The notes under the pieces were generated by a model. It was given only the letters and a program-made list of their open reading frames with translations. It had not been told where the DNA came from and searched no databases. This document shows, piece by piece, positions 1-8,175 of a stretch of DNA of 64,000 nt. The stretch lies in assembly GCF_015223355.1 (NCBI RefSeq), contig NZ_JADFFK010000013.1, forward strand, positions 124,001 through 188,000. The letters run 5' to 3'. The position numbers were made by a program, and so were the translations under genes. How positions within the stretch are numbered: the first letter of the stretch is position 1; each line of letters opens with the position of its first letter. This stretch comes from Salipiger mangrovisoli. Its GTDB lineage: Bacteria; Pseudomonadota; Alphaproteobacteria; Rhodobacterales; Rhodobacteraceae.

Positions 1-416
1 CGGTCCTTTGCGACGCGCGCATGGTCTCCGAGGGCGTCACCCGCTCGCGCCTCCCGGCGCAGAACCCGGTGCTCTGCACGCTGCATGATCCCTCGGTGCC
101 CGCAATGGCGCTCGGCATGGGCAACACCCGCTCGGCAGCGGCGCTGGAGCTGTGGCGGCCGCATTTGCAGGGCGCGCTGGTGGCGATCGGCAATGCCCCG
201 ACCGCGCTTTTCCACCTGTTGAACATGCTCGAGGATCCGGCCTGCCCGCGCCCCGCCGCGATCATCGGATGCCCCGTCGGCTTCGTCGGCGCAATGGAAA
301 GCAAGGCGGCGCTCTGGCAGGCGCAGCCGGTGCCCTGCGCCATCGTCGAGGGTCGCCTCGGCGGCAGCGCGATCACCGTCGCCGCGATCAACGCCCTCGC
401 GAGCCGCGCCGAATGA
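1..416 (+). CDS. cobH: Precorrin-8X methylmutase, 3' part
   Basis: C-terminal part of CobH, the enzyme that moves the C11 methyl group to C12 to convert precorrin-8X to hydrogenobyrinic acid in the aerobic B12 pathway. The reading frame is already open at base 3, reading VLCDARMVSEGVTRSRL, and continues the CobH/CbiC core, so the true start lies outside the window. The stretches GNAPTALFHLL and GCPVGFVGAMESK are typical of the family. The stop overlaps the cobI start in an ATGA, indicating translational coupling. The 5' end is missing because of the window edge, not because the gene is broken. Confidence 0.93.
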   Translation, partial: VLCDARMVSEGVTRSRLPAQNPVLCTLHDPSVPAMALGMGNTRSAAALELWRPHLQGALVAIGNAPTALFHLLNMLEDPACPRPAAIIGCPVGFVGAMESKAALWQAQPVPCAIVEGRLGGSAITVAAINALASRAE

Positions 417-1180
417 ACGCCCAGGAGGAGATCCGCGCGGCGGACCACCAGCAGGTGCAGGGCACGATCTGGGGCGTCGGCCTCGGGCCGGGCGATCCCG
501 AGCTGATGTCGGTGCGTGCCGACCGGCTGTTGCGCACGGCGCGCCACGTCGCCTTCTTCCGCAAGGCAGGCCGGCCGGGACAGGCGCGGCGCATCGTCGA
601 GGGAATGCTGCGCCCGGACGTGGTCGAGATCGCGATGGAATACCCTGTGACCACCGAGATCGCGCTCAGCGACCCGCGCTACAACGCGCGGCTTTCGGAG
701 TTCTACGCGCGCTGCACCGCGCGGCTGCGAACGCTTTCCGACGCGGGGCACGATGTGGTGGTGCTCGCAGAGGGCGATCCCTTCTTCTACGGCTCCTTCA
801 TGCACCTCTTCACCCGGCTCGAGGGCCACGCGCCCTTGCAGGTGGTGCCCGCGATCCCCGGCATGGCCGCCGCCTGGTGCGCCACCGGCCTGCCGATCAC
901 CTGGGGCGACGACGTGATGAGCACGCTCATGGGGACCCTGCCCGAGGACACGCTGGTTCAGCAGATGCGCAACGCCGATGCGCTGGTGGTCATGAAGATC
1001 GGCCGCAACATCGAGAAAATCCGCCGCGCCCTGCGCTCCGCCGGACGCTATGACGATGCCTGGCTGGTGGAATATGCCGCCATGCCCGAGCAGCGGGTGC
1101 AGCGGCTTGCCGAGGCCGAGGGAAAGGTGACCCCCTATTTCTCCATCGTGCTGGTGCACGGGCAGGGGCGGCGGCCATGA
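413..1180 (+). CDS. cobI: Precorrin-2 C(20)-methyltransferase
   Basis: SAM-dependent methyltransferase that methylates C20 of precorrin-2 to give precorrin-3A. The 255-residue protein has the usual family length. GVGLGPGDP at residues 21-29 and EGDPFFYGS at 120-128 are the signature loops of the tetrapyrrole methylase fold. The ATG at 413 is chosen because it overlaps the cobH stop and puts the glycine-rich loop near the N-terminus; the open frame runs further upstream but that part is antisense-like noise over cobH. The stop overlaps the cobJ start (ATGA). Confidence 0.95.
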   Translation: MNAQEEIRAADHQQVQGTIWGVGLGPGDPELMSVRADRLLRTARHVAFFRKAGRPGQARRIVEGMLRPDVVEIAMEYPVTTEIALSDPRYNARLSEFYARCTARLRTLSDAGHDVVVLAEGDPFFYGSFMHLFTRLEGHAPLQVVPAIPGMAAAWCATGLPITWGDDVMSTLMGTLPEDTLVQQMRNADALVVMKIGRNIEKIRRALRSAGRYDDAWLVEYAAMPEQRVQRLAEAEGKVTPYFSIVLVHGQGRRP

Positions 1181-1929
1181 GCGGAAGGCTTGTCATCGCC
1201 GGACTCGGCCCCGGCAGCGAAGCGCTGGTCACCCCCGAGGTCAGCGCGGTCCTCGCCGAGGCCACGGACGTCGTCGGCTACATTCCCTACGTCGCCCGCG
1301 TCGCGCCGCGTCGCGGGCTGACGCTGCACCCCAGCGACAACCGGGTGGAACTGGACCGCGCCCGCCACGCGCTGGAGATGGCCTGCGAGGGCCGCTCCGT
1401 CGTCGTTGTCTCCTCCGGCGATCCCGGCGTCTTCGCCATGGCGGCGGCGGTCTTCGAGGCGGTCGAGTCAGGCCCCCCCGCGTGGCGCGAGCTCGACATC
1501 CGCGTGCTGCCCGGCATCACCGCCATGCTCGCTGCCGCCGCCCGTGTCGGCGCGCCGCTCGGGCATGACTTCTGCGCCATCAACCTCAGCGACAACCTCA
1601 AGCCCTGGGCGCTCATCGAGAAGCGCCTGCGCCTCGCCGCCGAGGCCGATTTCGCCATGGCGTTCTACAACCCCCGCTCGAAGGCCCGGCCCGAGGGGTT
1701 CGCCCGGGCGCTGCGGCTGTTGCAGCAGACCTGCGGCGATGACCGGCCGGTGATCTTCGCCCGCGCCGTCTCGACCCCCGACGAGGAGGTCCGCGTGGTG
1801 CCGCTGGATCGCTGCCTTCCGGAAATGGCCGATATGCGCACTGTGGTGATCGTCGGCGCATCGACCACGCGGGTCATCGCGCGTGCGGGCGCGCCGTTTG
1901 TCTACACCCCAAGGTCGGCCGTCGCATGA
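1177..1929 (+). CDS. cobJ: Precorrin-3B C(17)-methyltransferase
   Basis: SAM-dependent enzyme that methylates C17 and contracts the ring of precorrin-3B to give precorrin-4. The 250 residues are a single tetrapyrrole methylase domain with GLGPGSE at 9-15 and SGDPGVFAM at 80-88. It is coupled to cobI by an ATGA overlap. Its last 28 bases overlap the 3' end of cobK, which runs on the other strand, so the two transcripts converge here. Precorrin-3B synthase (CobG) is not in the window and may lie upstream. Confidence 0.95.
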   Translation: MSGRLVIAGLGPGSEALVTPEVSAVLAEATDVVGYIPYVARVAPRRGLTLHPSDNRVELDRARHALEMACEGRSVVVVSSGDPGVFAMAAAVFEAVESGPPAWRELDIRVLPGITAMLAAAARVGAPLGHDFCAINLSDNLKPWALIEKRLRLAAEADFAMAFYNPRSKARPEGFARALRLLQQTCGDDRPVIFARAVSTPDEEVRVVPLDRCLPEMADMRTVVIVGASTTRVIARAGAPFVYTPRSAVA

Positions 1930-2657
1930 CCCAGCCAGCGCAAGACCTCATCCACCCCATGCGCCTCGCGGCGCGCCGGGATATGCGGCCGGTCGATCAT
2001 GATCACCGGCAGCCCCAGCCTGCGCGCCGCCACGATCTTCGCGAAGGCTCCGGTACCGCCCGAGTTCTTCGAGACCACGAGGTCGATGCCGTGCTGGCGC
2101 ATCAGGGCCATGTCCCCCTCAAGCGTGAAGGGCCCGCGCTCGACAATCACGTGGTGATCCGGGAACGCCAGCGGCTCCGCGGGCGGATCGACAAGGCGGA
2201 GCAGGTAGAAGTGCTGCGCCTCGACGGCGAAATCGGGCAGATGCAGGCGGCCCACGGCCAGCATCACGCGCCGGGGTACGCCGCCAAGCGCCGCGACCGC
2301 CCCGGCGATGTCCGCAACGCGGGTCCAGTGGTCGCCTGCGATCTGCTGCCACGGCGCGCGGGTCAGCGCCAGCAGCGGCACGCCGGACTGCCCGCAGGCC
2401 GCGACGGCATTGGCGCTCATCCGCGCCGCGAAAGGATGCGTCGCGTCGACCACATGGGTGATCCCCTCGGCCCTGAGATATTTCGCCAACCCCGCGCTCC
2501 CGCCGAAGCCGCCGATGCGCAGCGGCAGCGCCTGCGGTACCGGCGTGGCGACGCGCCCCGCCAGCGACACGGTGCCCCGCACCCCCGCCCGCGCCAGCGC
2601 CCGGCAGAGCTGCGACGCTTCGGTGGTGCCGCCCAGAACGAGCAGGTTCGCATCCAT
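1902..2657 (-). CDS. cobK: Precorrin-6A reductase
   Basis: NADPH-dependent reduction of precorrin-6A to dihydro-precorrin-6A. The 251-residue protein begins [17 protein letters not shown], a typical Rossmann-type N-terminus, and contains VVDATHPFAARMS and SKNSGG, both usual CobK/CbiJ motifs. It is the only cob gene here on the minus strand. Its ATG shares the palindrome CATG at 2655-2658 with the cobL ATG on the plus strand, so its promoter and ribosome binding site must lie within cobL. The 3' end overlaps cobJ tail to tail. Confidence 0.94.
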   Translation of the reverse strand: MDANLLVLGGTTEASQLCRALARAGVRGTVSLAGRVATPVPQALPLRIGGFGGSAGLAKYLRAEGITHVVDATHPFAARMSANAVAACGQSGVPLLALTRAPWQQIAGDHWTRVADIAGAVAALGGVPRRVMLAVGRLHLPDFAVEAQHFYLLRLVDPPAEPLAFPDHHVIVERGPFTLEGDMALMRQHGIDLVVSKNSGGTGAFAKIVAARRLGLPVIMIDRPHIPARREAHGVDEVLRWLGHATADLGV

Positions 2658-3870
2658 GCCTGAGGCTCCCTTGACGAAAAATCCGTGGCTGACCGTCATC
2701 GGCCTCGGCGAAGATGGCCCGGACGGGCTCTGCGCCGCAAGCCGTGCCGCGCTTGGGGCGGCGGAAATCGTCATGGGTCCGGCGCGGCACCTCTCCCTGC
2801 TCCCCGAGGTGCCGGCGCGGCGCATCGCTTGGCCGGTGCCCTTCGCCGAGGGGATCCCGCAGCTCTCGGCTCTGCGAGGGCGGCCGGTGGTGGTGCTCGC
2901 CTCGGGCGATCCCTTCTGGTTCGGCGCGGGTGCCGTTCTGGCGCGGCAGCTCGGGCGCGGCGAATGGCGGGCCTATCCCGGCCGGTCGAGCTTTGGTCTC
3001 GCCGCGGCGCGCATGGGTTGGCCGCTGGAGCACACCGGCTGCTTTGGCCTGCATGCCGCGCCGCTGGCGCAACTGCGCCCGCATCTCGCGCCGGGGCGGC
3101 GGATGATCGTGCTGCTGCGTGATGCCGACGCGGTGCAGGCGCTGGCGGACTATCTTGTGGCCGAAGGCTTCGGCACCTCCGATCTGACCGTGATGGAGGC
3201 CCTCGGCGGCCCGCGCGAACGCCTGACCGAGGCGCGCGCAGACGGCCTTGCCGACCACGCCTTCGCGCACCCGGTCTGCGTCGCCCTCGCCGTCGCCGGA
3301 GAGGGCACGGTGCTGCCGCTCGCCAGCGGCCGCCCGGATGGCTGGTTCGACAACGACGGGCAGATCACCAAGCGCCCGATGCGCGCGCTCACCCTGTCGG
3401 CGCTGGCTCCCCGCCCCTTCGAACACCTCTGGGACATCGGCGGCGGCTCGGGCTCGATCGGCATCGAGTGGCTGCTCTGCGATGCCACGCTCACCGCCAC
3501 GACGATCGAGCCCCGTGCAGAGCGCGCCGCCCGCATCGCCGGAAATGCCGCGCGTCTCGGCACCGGCCGTCTGCGGGTCGTCGAGGGCAAGGCCCCCGAG
3601 GCCCTGGCGCGGCTGGAGCGCCCCGACGCCGTATTCATCGGCGGCGGCCTTTCTCAGGCGCTGCTCGACTGGCTCGAGGCGCATCTGCCCTCCGGCACGC
3701 GGCTCGTCGCCAATGCGGTGACGCTGGACTCCGAGGCGCTGCTCACCGCCGCGCAGGCCCGGCTTGGCGGCGATCTCCTGCGCATCGAGCTGTCCGCCAC
3801 CGTCCCCATCGGGACACGGCGCGGCTGGAAATCGTCCTTCCCGATCGTGCAGTGGAGCCATGTCACATGA
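2656..3870 (+). CDS. cobL: Precorrin-6Y C5,15-methyltransferase (decarboxylating)
   Basis: Bifunctional enzyme that methylates C5 and C15 and decarboxylates the acetate side chain at C12, giving precorrin-8X. The 404 residues combine a CbiE-like tetrapyrrole methylase half (GLGEDG at 16-21, then [11 protein letters not shown]) with a CbiT-like half carrying the SAM motif [13 protein letters not shown] at about 259-271. This fusion is the usual CobL arrangement. The ATG at 2656 overlaps the divergent cobK start. An open frame extends upstream but covers cobK in antisense. The stop overlaps cobE (ATGA). Confidence 0.95.
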   Translation: MPEAPLTKNPWLTVIGLGEDGPDGLCAASRAALGAAEIVMGPARHLSLLPEVPARRIAWPVPFAEGIPQLSALRGRPVVVLASGDPFWFGAGAVLARQLGRGEWRAYPGRSSFGLAAARMGWPLEHTGCFGLHAAPLAQLRPHLAPGRRMIVLLRDADAVQALADYLVAEGFGTSDLTVMEALGGPRERLTEARADGLADHAFAHPVCVALAVAGEGTVLPLASGRPDGWFDNDGQITKRPMRALTLSALAPRPFEHLWDIGGGSGSIGIEWLLCDATLTATTIEPRAERAARIAGNAARLGTGRLRVVEGKAPEALARLERPDAVFIGGGLSQALLDWLEAHLPSGTRLVANAVTLDSEALLTAAQARLGGDLLRIELSATVPIGTRRGWKSSFPIVQWSHVT

Positions 3871-4235
3871 TCGCGGCGGGGTTCGGATTCCGGCAAGGCG
3901 CAGCGATCGACAGCCTGCGCGATGCCTACGACCGGGCGCGTGCCGGCCGCGCCGCGCGCCTGCTTGCCTCGGCCGAGGACAAGGTCGAAGCCGCCGTCTT
4001 CCTCGAACTGGCGCAGGCGCTCGAGCTGCCCATCCGGGCCGTCCCGGCCTCAGAGCTTGCGGCGCAGGACACCGTCACGCGGTCGCCCCGCGTGCGCGCC
4101 GAACGCGGCACCGGCTCGCTTGCCGAGGCCGCCGCCCTCGCTGCCGCGGGACCCGGAGCACGGCTGCTCGGGCCGCGCGCGATCTCCTCCGACCGCATGG
4201 CCAGCTGCGCGCTGGCAGAAGGATCAATCCCATGA
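3867..4235 (+). CDS. cobE: CobE/CbiG C-terminal domain protein
   Basis: A 122-residue protein resembling the C-terminal domain of CbiG, which stands alone as CobE in aerobic-pathway bacteria. [12 protein letters not shown] near the N-terminus and a central alternating alanine-rich region fit the family. It starts at the ATG overlapping the cobL stop and ends overlapping cobM, so it sits inside the coupled L-E-M-B series. CobE is required for cobalamin synthesis in this family, but its exact biochemical role is not settled. Identification rests on sequence character and position. Confidence 0.85.
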   Translation: MIAAGFGFRQGAAIDSLRDAYDRARAGRAARLLASAEDKVEAAVFLELAQALELPIRAVPASELAAQDTVTRSPRVRAERGTGSLAEAAALAAAGPGARLLGPRAISSDRMASCALAEGSIP

Positions 4236-5041
4236 CCGTTCACTTCATTGGCGCCGGACCCGGCGCACCGGACCTGCTGACCCTCCGCGGCCGCGACCTC
4301 ATCGCGAGCTGCCCGGTCTGCCTCTACGCGGGCTCGCTGGTGCCGGAGGCCATCCTTGCCCATTGCCCACCCGGCGCGCGGGTGGTGAACACCGCGCCGC
4401 TGGACCTCGAGCAGATCATCGCCGTGATCCGCAGGGCGCATGAGGCGGGTCAGGACGTGGCGCGGCTGCATTCGGGGGATCTTTCGGTCTGGTCGGCAAT
4501 GGGCGAGCAGTTGCGCCGGCTCAAGGCGCTCGGCATCCCCGTCTCGGTCACCCCCGGCGTGCCCGCCTTCGCCGCCGCCGCCGCCGCGCTCGGTGCCGAG
4601 CTGACGCTGCCCGGCCTCGCGCAATCCGTGGTGCTGACCCGGACGCCGGGTCGCGCCAGCTCGATGCCCGAGGGCGAAACGCTCGCCAATTTCGCCGCCA
4701 CCGGTGCGACACTGGCGATCCACCTGTCGATCCAGAACATCGCGGGGGTGGTCAGCGACCTCGTGCCCGCCTACGGGCCGGACTGCCCGGTGGCCGTGGT
4801 CTACCGCGCCAGCTGGCCCGACGAGGTGATCCTGCGCGGCACGCTCACCGACATCGAAGGCAAGGTCGGCGCGGGCATCAGCCGCACGGCGCTGATCCTC
4901 GTTGGCCCGGCTCTGGCGGCGGAAGGCTTCGACGAAAGCTGCCTCTACGCGGCGGGTTACGACCGCCGCTACCGCCCGCAGAGCGCCGAGAGCCCGTGGT
5001 CCGGCTGGACTCCAGAGGCGGAGGCCCGGAGCGATGGCTGA
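4232..5041 (+). CDS. cobM: Precorrin-4 C(11)-methyltransferase
   Basis: SAM-dependent methylation of precorrin-4 at C11 to give precorrin-5. The 269 residues form one tetrapyrrole methylase domain: [16 protein letters not shown] at the N-terminus, then [18 protein letters not shown] and the [15 protein letters not shown] segment characteristic of CobM/CbiF. The ATG overlaps the cobE stop and the 3' end overlaps the first bases of cobB, so translation of the four genes is probably coupled. Confidence 0.95.
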   Translation: MTVHFIGAGPGAPDLLTLRGRDLIASCPVCLYAGSLVPEAILAHCPPGARVVNTAPLDLEQIIAVIRRAHEAGQDVARLHSGDLSVWSAMGEQLRRLKALGIPVSVTPGVPAFAAAAAALGAELTLPGLAQSVVLTRTPGRASSMPEGETLANFAATGATLAIHLSIQNIAGVVSDLVPAYGPDCPVAVVYRASWPDEVILRGTLTDIEGKVGAGISRTALILVGPALAAEGFDESCLYAAGYDRRYRPQSAESPWSGWTPEAEARSDG

Positions 5042-6407
5042 GGTTCCCGGCCTTCTGGTCTCGGCGCCCTCCTCGGGCACCGGCAAGACCACGGTGATGC
5101 TCGGCCTGCTGCGGGCGCTGGCCGAGGAGGGTCTGGCGGTGCAGCCTTTCAAGTCCGGCCCCGACTACATCGATCCGGCCTTCCACCTCGCGGCCTGCGG
5201 ACGACCGAGCTTCAACCTCGACGGCTGGGCGATGGGTCCCGAGCTCTGGCGGGCCATCGCGGCGCAGGCAGCCGGGGCGGAGATCTGCCTCGCCGAGGGC
5301 TCGATGGGCCTCTACGACGGGGTCGCGACGCGCGGCCAGCAAGGCTTCGGCAGCAGCGCCGAGACGGCACGGGCGATGGGCTGGCCGGTGGTGCTGGTGC
5401 TCGACGTGGGCGGTCAGGCGCAATCGGCCGCCGCCACGGCGCTGGGGTTCCGCCAGTACATGCCCGAGCTGCCCTTCGCCGGGGTCATCCTGAACCGCGT
5501 CGCCTCCCCCCGGCACGAACGGCTCACCCGGCTTGGCATGGAGCGCGCGGGGCTGCCGGTGCTCGGCGTTCTGCCCCGGCGCGGCGATCTGACCCTGCCG
5601 GAACGCCATCTCGGGCTCATCCAGGCGATCGAACACCCGGACCTCGAGGCGGCCATCGCGGGCTATGCCGAGTTTCTGCGCGCGCATGTCGATCTCGGCG
5701 CGCTGCGCGCCGCCGCCGCGGGCAAGGCGCTGCCGCAGGATCCTCCGTCCCTGCCCCGCCCGCCGGCGCAGCGCATCGCGCTGGCGCGGGATGCGGCCTT
5801 TTCCTTCACCTACCCGCATCTCGTCGAAGGCTGGCGCGCGGCGGGGGCCGAGATCCTGCCCTTCTCGCCGCTGGCCGACGAGGCACCCGCGCCCGAGGCC
5901 GATCTCGTCTGGCTGCCCGGCGGCTACCCCGAGCTGCACGCCGGTCGCCTTGCCGCCGCCGAGACCTTCCGCGCCGGGCTGCGGCGCCACGCCGAGACCA
6001 AGCCGGTGCATGGCGAGTGCGGCGGCTACATGGCGCTTGGCGATGCCCTGATCGACAAGCAGGGCGCGCGCCACCGGATGGCCGGGCTGCTGGGACTGGT
6101 CACCAGCTACGAGACCCGCCGCTTCCACCTCGGCTACCGCAGCGCCACGCTGCGCGCCCCAATGGCCGGTTATGCCGAGGGCACCGCGCTGCGCGGCCAC
6201 GAGTTCCACTATTCCACCATCCTCGAACAGCCCGACCCGCCGCTGGCCGAGGTCACGGATGCCGACGGCTCCCCGGTGGCCGAGACCGGCTCGCGCCGTG
6301 GCCGGGTGACGGGGACCTTCTTTCACCTCATCGCGGCGGAGGAACCCGCCGCCCGCCGCGACGTCCCAGGAGAGGAGGTGCCGACCCACACAACCACCCG
6401 GCCCTGA
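5034..6407 (+). CDS. cobB: Hydrogenobyrinic (cobyrinic) acid a,c-diamide synthase
   Basis: ATP- and glutamine-dependent amidation of the a and c side chains of hydrogenobyrinic acid. The 457-residue protein has the two expected parts: an N-terminal dethiobiotin-synthetase-like ATPase with the P-loop [11 protein letters not shown] at 10-20 and a C-terminal class I glutaminase domain with the nucleophile in [10 protein letters not shown] (Cys about 329) and a conserved GHEFHYS near 390. Start at 5034 overlaps the cobM end; codons upstream of it in the same frame lie over cobM. The final codons run directly into the riboswitch. Confidence 0.94.
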   Translation: MAEVPGLLVSAPSSGTGKTTVMLGLLRALAEEGLAVQPFKSGPDYIDPAFHLAACGRPSFNLDGWAMGPELWRAIAAQAAGAEICLAEGSMGLYDGVATRGQQGFGSSAETARAMGWPVVLVLDVGGQAQSAAATALGFRQYMPELPFAGVILNRVASPRHERLTRLGMERAGLPVLGVLPRRGDLTLPERHLGLIQAIEHPDLEAAIAGYAEFLRAHVDLGALRAAAAGKALPQDPPSLPRPPAQRIALARDAAFSFTYPHLVEGWRAAGAEILPFSPLADEAPAPEADLVWLPGGYPELHAGRLAAAETFRAGLRRHAETKPVHGECGGYMALGDALIDKQGARHRMAGLLGLVTSYETRRFHLGYRSATLRAPMAGYAEGTALRGHEFHYSTILEQPDPPLAEVTDADGSPVAETGSRRGRVTGTFFHLIAAEEPAARRDVPGEEVPTHTTTRP

Positions 6408-6414
6408 GCCACCC

Positions 6415-6563
6415 CGCATGGTGTCCTGCAAGGGACGAAAGGGAACCGGGTGAGAGGCCCGGACTGCCCCCGCAACTGTAAGCGACGAGCGCCGAGGAAA
6501 AGCCACTGGCAGGCATGCCGGGAAGGGCCGAGGCGCGATGACGCGCGAGTCAGGAGACCTGCC
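6415..6563 (+). promoter_or_regulatory. Cobalamin (adenosylcobalamin) riboswitch
   Basis: Conserved blocks appear in the right order: AAGGGAA at about 6438, GGTGAGAGGC, the CCCCCGCAACTGTAAGCG core ending near 6484, AGCCACTGG, GGGAAGGG, and the B12 box GAGTCAGGAGACCTGCC at 6547-6563. It begins within about ten bases of the cobB stop and precedes cbiM by about 70 bases. A hairpin at 6599-6615 (arms GCTGCC/GGCAGC) lies between the aptamer and the cbiM ribosome binding site (AAGGA, 6624-6628) and may belong to the expression platform. It should shut down cobalt uptake and cobF when B12 is plentiful. Confidence 0.95.
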
Positions 6564-6634
6564 ATGCGACCCGCCTTTACCGCCCGCAAGGGCCCATCGC
6601 TGCCGGAGGGGCAGCCCCACGAAAAGGACCTACC

Positions 6635-7309
6635 ATGCATATCGAACCCGGCGTCGTCGACGGCGCAAAAATGGCCTTCGCGGCCGTCACCGCGGCAGCC
6701 TCCACAGGCTATGCCGCAAAACTCACCGCGCAGGACGTCGCGCGCAGCTCGGTGATCTCGGTCACCGCCCGCACGCTGCTGGCCGCCGTCGGCACCTTCG
6801 TCTTCTTCGAGGTGCTGCCGCACTTCCCCGTCGGCGTCTCGGAGGTGCACTTCATCCTCGGCTCGACGCTCTTCCTGCTGCTCGGCACCGCCCCCGCCGC
6901 CATGGGGCTGGCGCTCGGGCTGCTGGTGCAGGGGCTGTTCTTCGCGCCCACCGACCTGCCGATGTATTTCGTCAACGTCACCACGCTCCTGGTGCCGCTC
7001 TTCGCGACAGCCGCCCTCGCGCGGCGGGTGGTGCCCGAGGGCACGGCCTATGTCGATCTGAGCTATGCCGACGTGCTGAAGCTCTCCGGTGTCTTCCAGG
7101 CGGGCGTTGTCGCCTGGGTCGCCTTCTGGGTGTTCTACGGACAGGGCGTTTCCGCCGAGACCTTCGGCGCGGTGCTGACCTTCGGCGGTGCCTACATGCT
7201 AGTGCTGCTGATCGAGCCGCTGGCCGATCTCGCCGCCCTCGCCGCTGCCAAGTCGCTGCGGGACACCGGCCTCGGCCGGATCTTCGCGCCGCGGCTCTAC
7301 GCCGCCTGA
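6635..7309 (+). CDS. cbiM: CbiM-type cobalt uptake permease (stand-alone)
   Basis: Membrane protein of 224 residues in the CbiM family, the substrate-capture component of energy-coupling-factor cobalt importers. It opens with MHIEPGVVDGAKM; His2 close to the N-terminus is the metal-binding feature of the family. Several hydrophobic segments follow. No CbiN, CbiQ or CbiO gene is adjacent, so energizing components are either elsewhere or not needed. Placement directly below the cobalamin riboswitch and before cobF supports cobalt transport. Ribosome binding site AAGGA with six-base spacing. Confidence 0.87.
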   Translation: MHIEPGVVDGAKMAFAAVTAAASTGYAAKLTAQDVARSSVISVTARTLLAAVGTFVFFEVLPHFPVGVSEVHFILGSTLFLLLGTAPAAMGLALGLLVQGLFFAPTDLPMYFVNVTTLLVPLFATAALARRVVPEGTAYVDLSYADVLKLSGVFQAGVVAWVAFWVFYGQGVSAETFGAVLTFGGAYMLVLLIEPLADLAALAAAKSLRDTGLGRIFAPRLYAA

Positions 7310-7364
7310 TCCCCTCCCCGGCCCCCGCGCAGGGGGCCGGACCGCACCGGAAGGACAAGACCCC

Positions 7365-8096
7365 ATGATCGAGGACCTCTGGCTTGTCGGCATCGGCACC
7401 GGCAGCCCCGGACATGTGACGCTCGACGGGATGCAGGCCCTGCGCGACGCCGCCGTCATCCTGCTGCCGTGGAAGGGCGCAGCCAAGGATGACCTGCTGG
7501 CGCTGCGCCGATCGATCCTCGCCGCCGCGGGAACGCGGGCCGAGATCCGCTGCTTCGACTATCCCGAGCGCGATCCCGCCCTGCCCTATCAAACCCGCGT
7601 CGCCGACTGGCACGACGAGATCGCCCGGCGCTGGAGCGCGGCGCTGGACGGCGCGCCGGAGGGGCCGGTCGCGCTGCTGGTCTGGGGCGATCCCGCGCTC
7701 TACGACAGCACCCTGCGCATCGCCGAGCGGCTGCGGCCACGCCCGGCGCTGCGGGTGATCCCCGGCATCACCGCGATCCAGGCGCTGACCGCAGCCCATG
7801 CCATCCCGCTGAACCGGGTCGATGGCCCGGTGAAGATCACCACCGGCCGCCGCCTGCGCGAACACGGCTGGCCCGCGGGCGAAGAGAGCGTGGTGGTCAT
7901 GCTCGACGGCGCGTGCAGCTTCACCGCGCTCGATCCCCATGAACTGCACATCTGGTGGGGCGCCTACCTCGGCAGCCCGTCGCAGATCCTGCGCGCGGGA
8001 AAGCTGGCCGATGTCGCCGGCGACATCGTCACCACCCGCGCCGAGGCGCGGGCCCGGCATGGCTGGATCATGGACACCTACCTGCTCCGCCGCTGA
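7365..8096 (+). CDS. cobF: Precorrin-6A synthase (deacetylating)
   Basis: SAM-dependent C1 methylation of precorrin-5 with loss of the extruded acetyl group, giving precorrin-6A; specific to the aerobic pathway. The 243 residues form a tetrapyrrole methylase domain with VGIGTGSPGHVTL near residue 8, LLVWGDPALYDSTLR near 105 and VIPGITAIQAL. It follows cbiM by 55 bases on the same strand, so it is probably under the same riboswitch. Its presence with cobK, cobL and cobE confirms the oxygen-dependent branch. Confidence 0.94.
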   Translation: MIEDLWLVGIGTGSPGHVTLDGMQALRDAAVILLPWKGAAKDDLLALRRSILAAAGTRAEIRCFDYPERDPALPYQTRVADWHDEIARRWSAALDGAPEGPVALLVWGDPALYDSTLRIAERLRPRPALRVIPGITAIQALTAAHAIPLNRVDGPVKITTGRRLREHGWPAGEESVVVMLDGACSFTALDPHELHIWWGAYLGSPSQILRAGKLADVAGDIVTTRAEARARHGWIMDTYLLRR

Positions 8097-8175
8097 CCCT
8101 GCTGACGGGCCGCGACCGCGCAGACGGATTTCCGCAATCGCCTCACTTTCACACGCCCGGATAAGAGGTTAAGTC

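Noticed and set aside
2119-3861. Minus-strand open frame of 580 codons across cobL
   Set aside because: Antisense to a certain gene; its arginine/glycine-rich sequence lacks domain character and is a by-product of GC-rich third positions.
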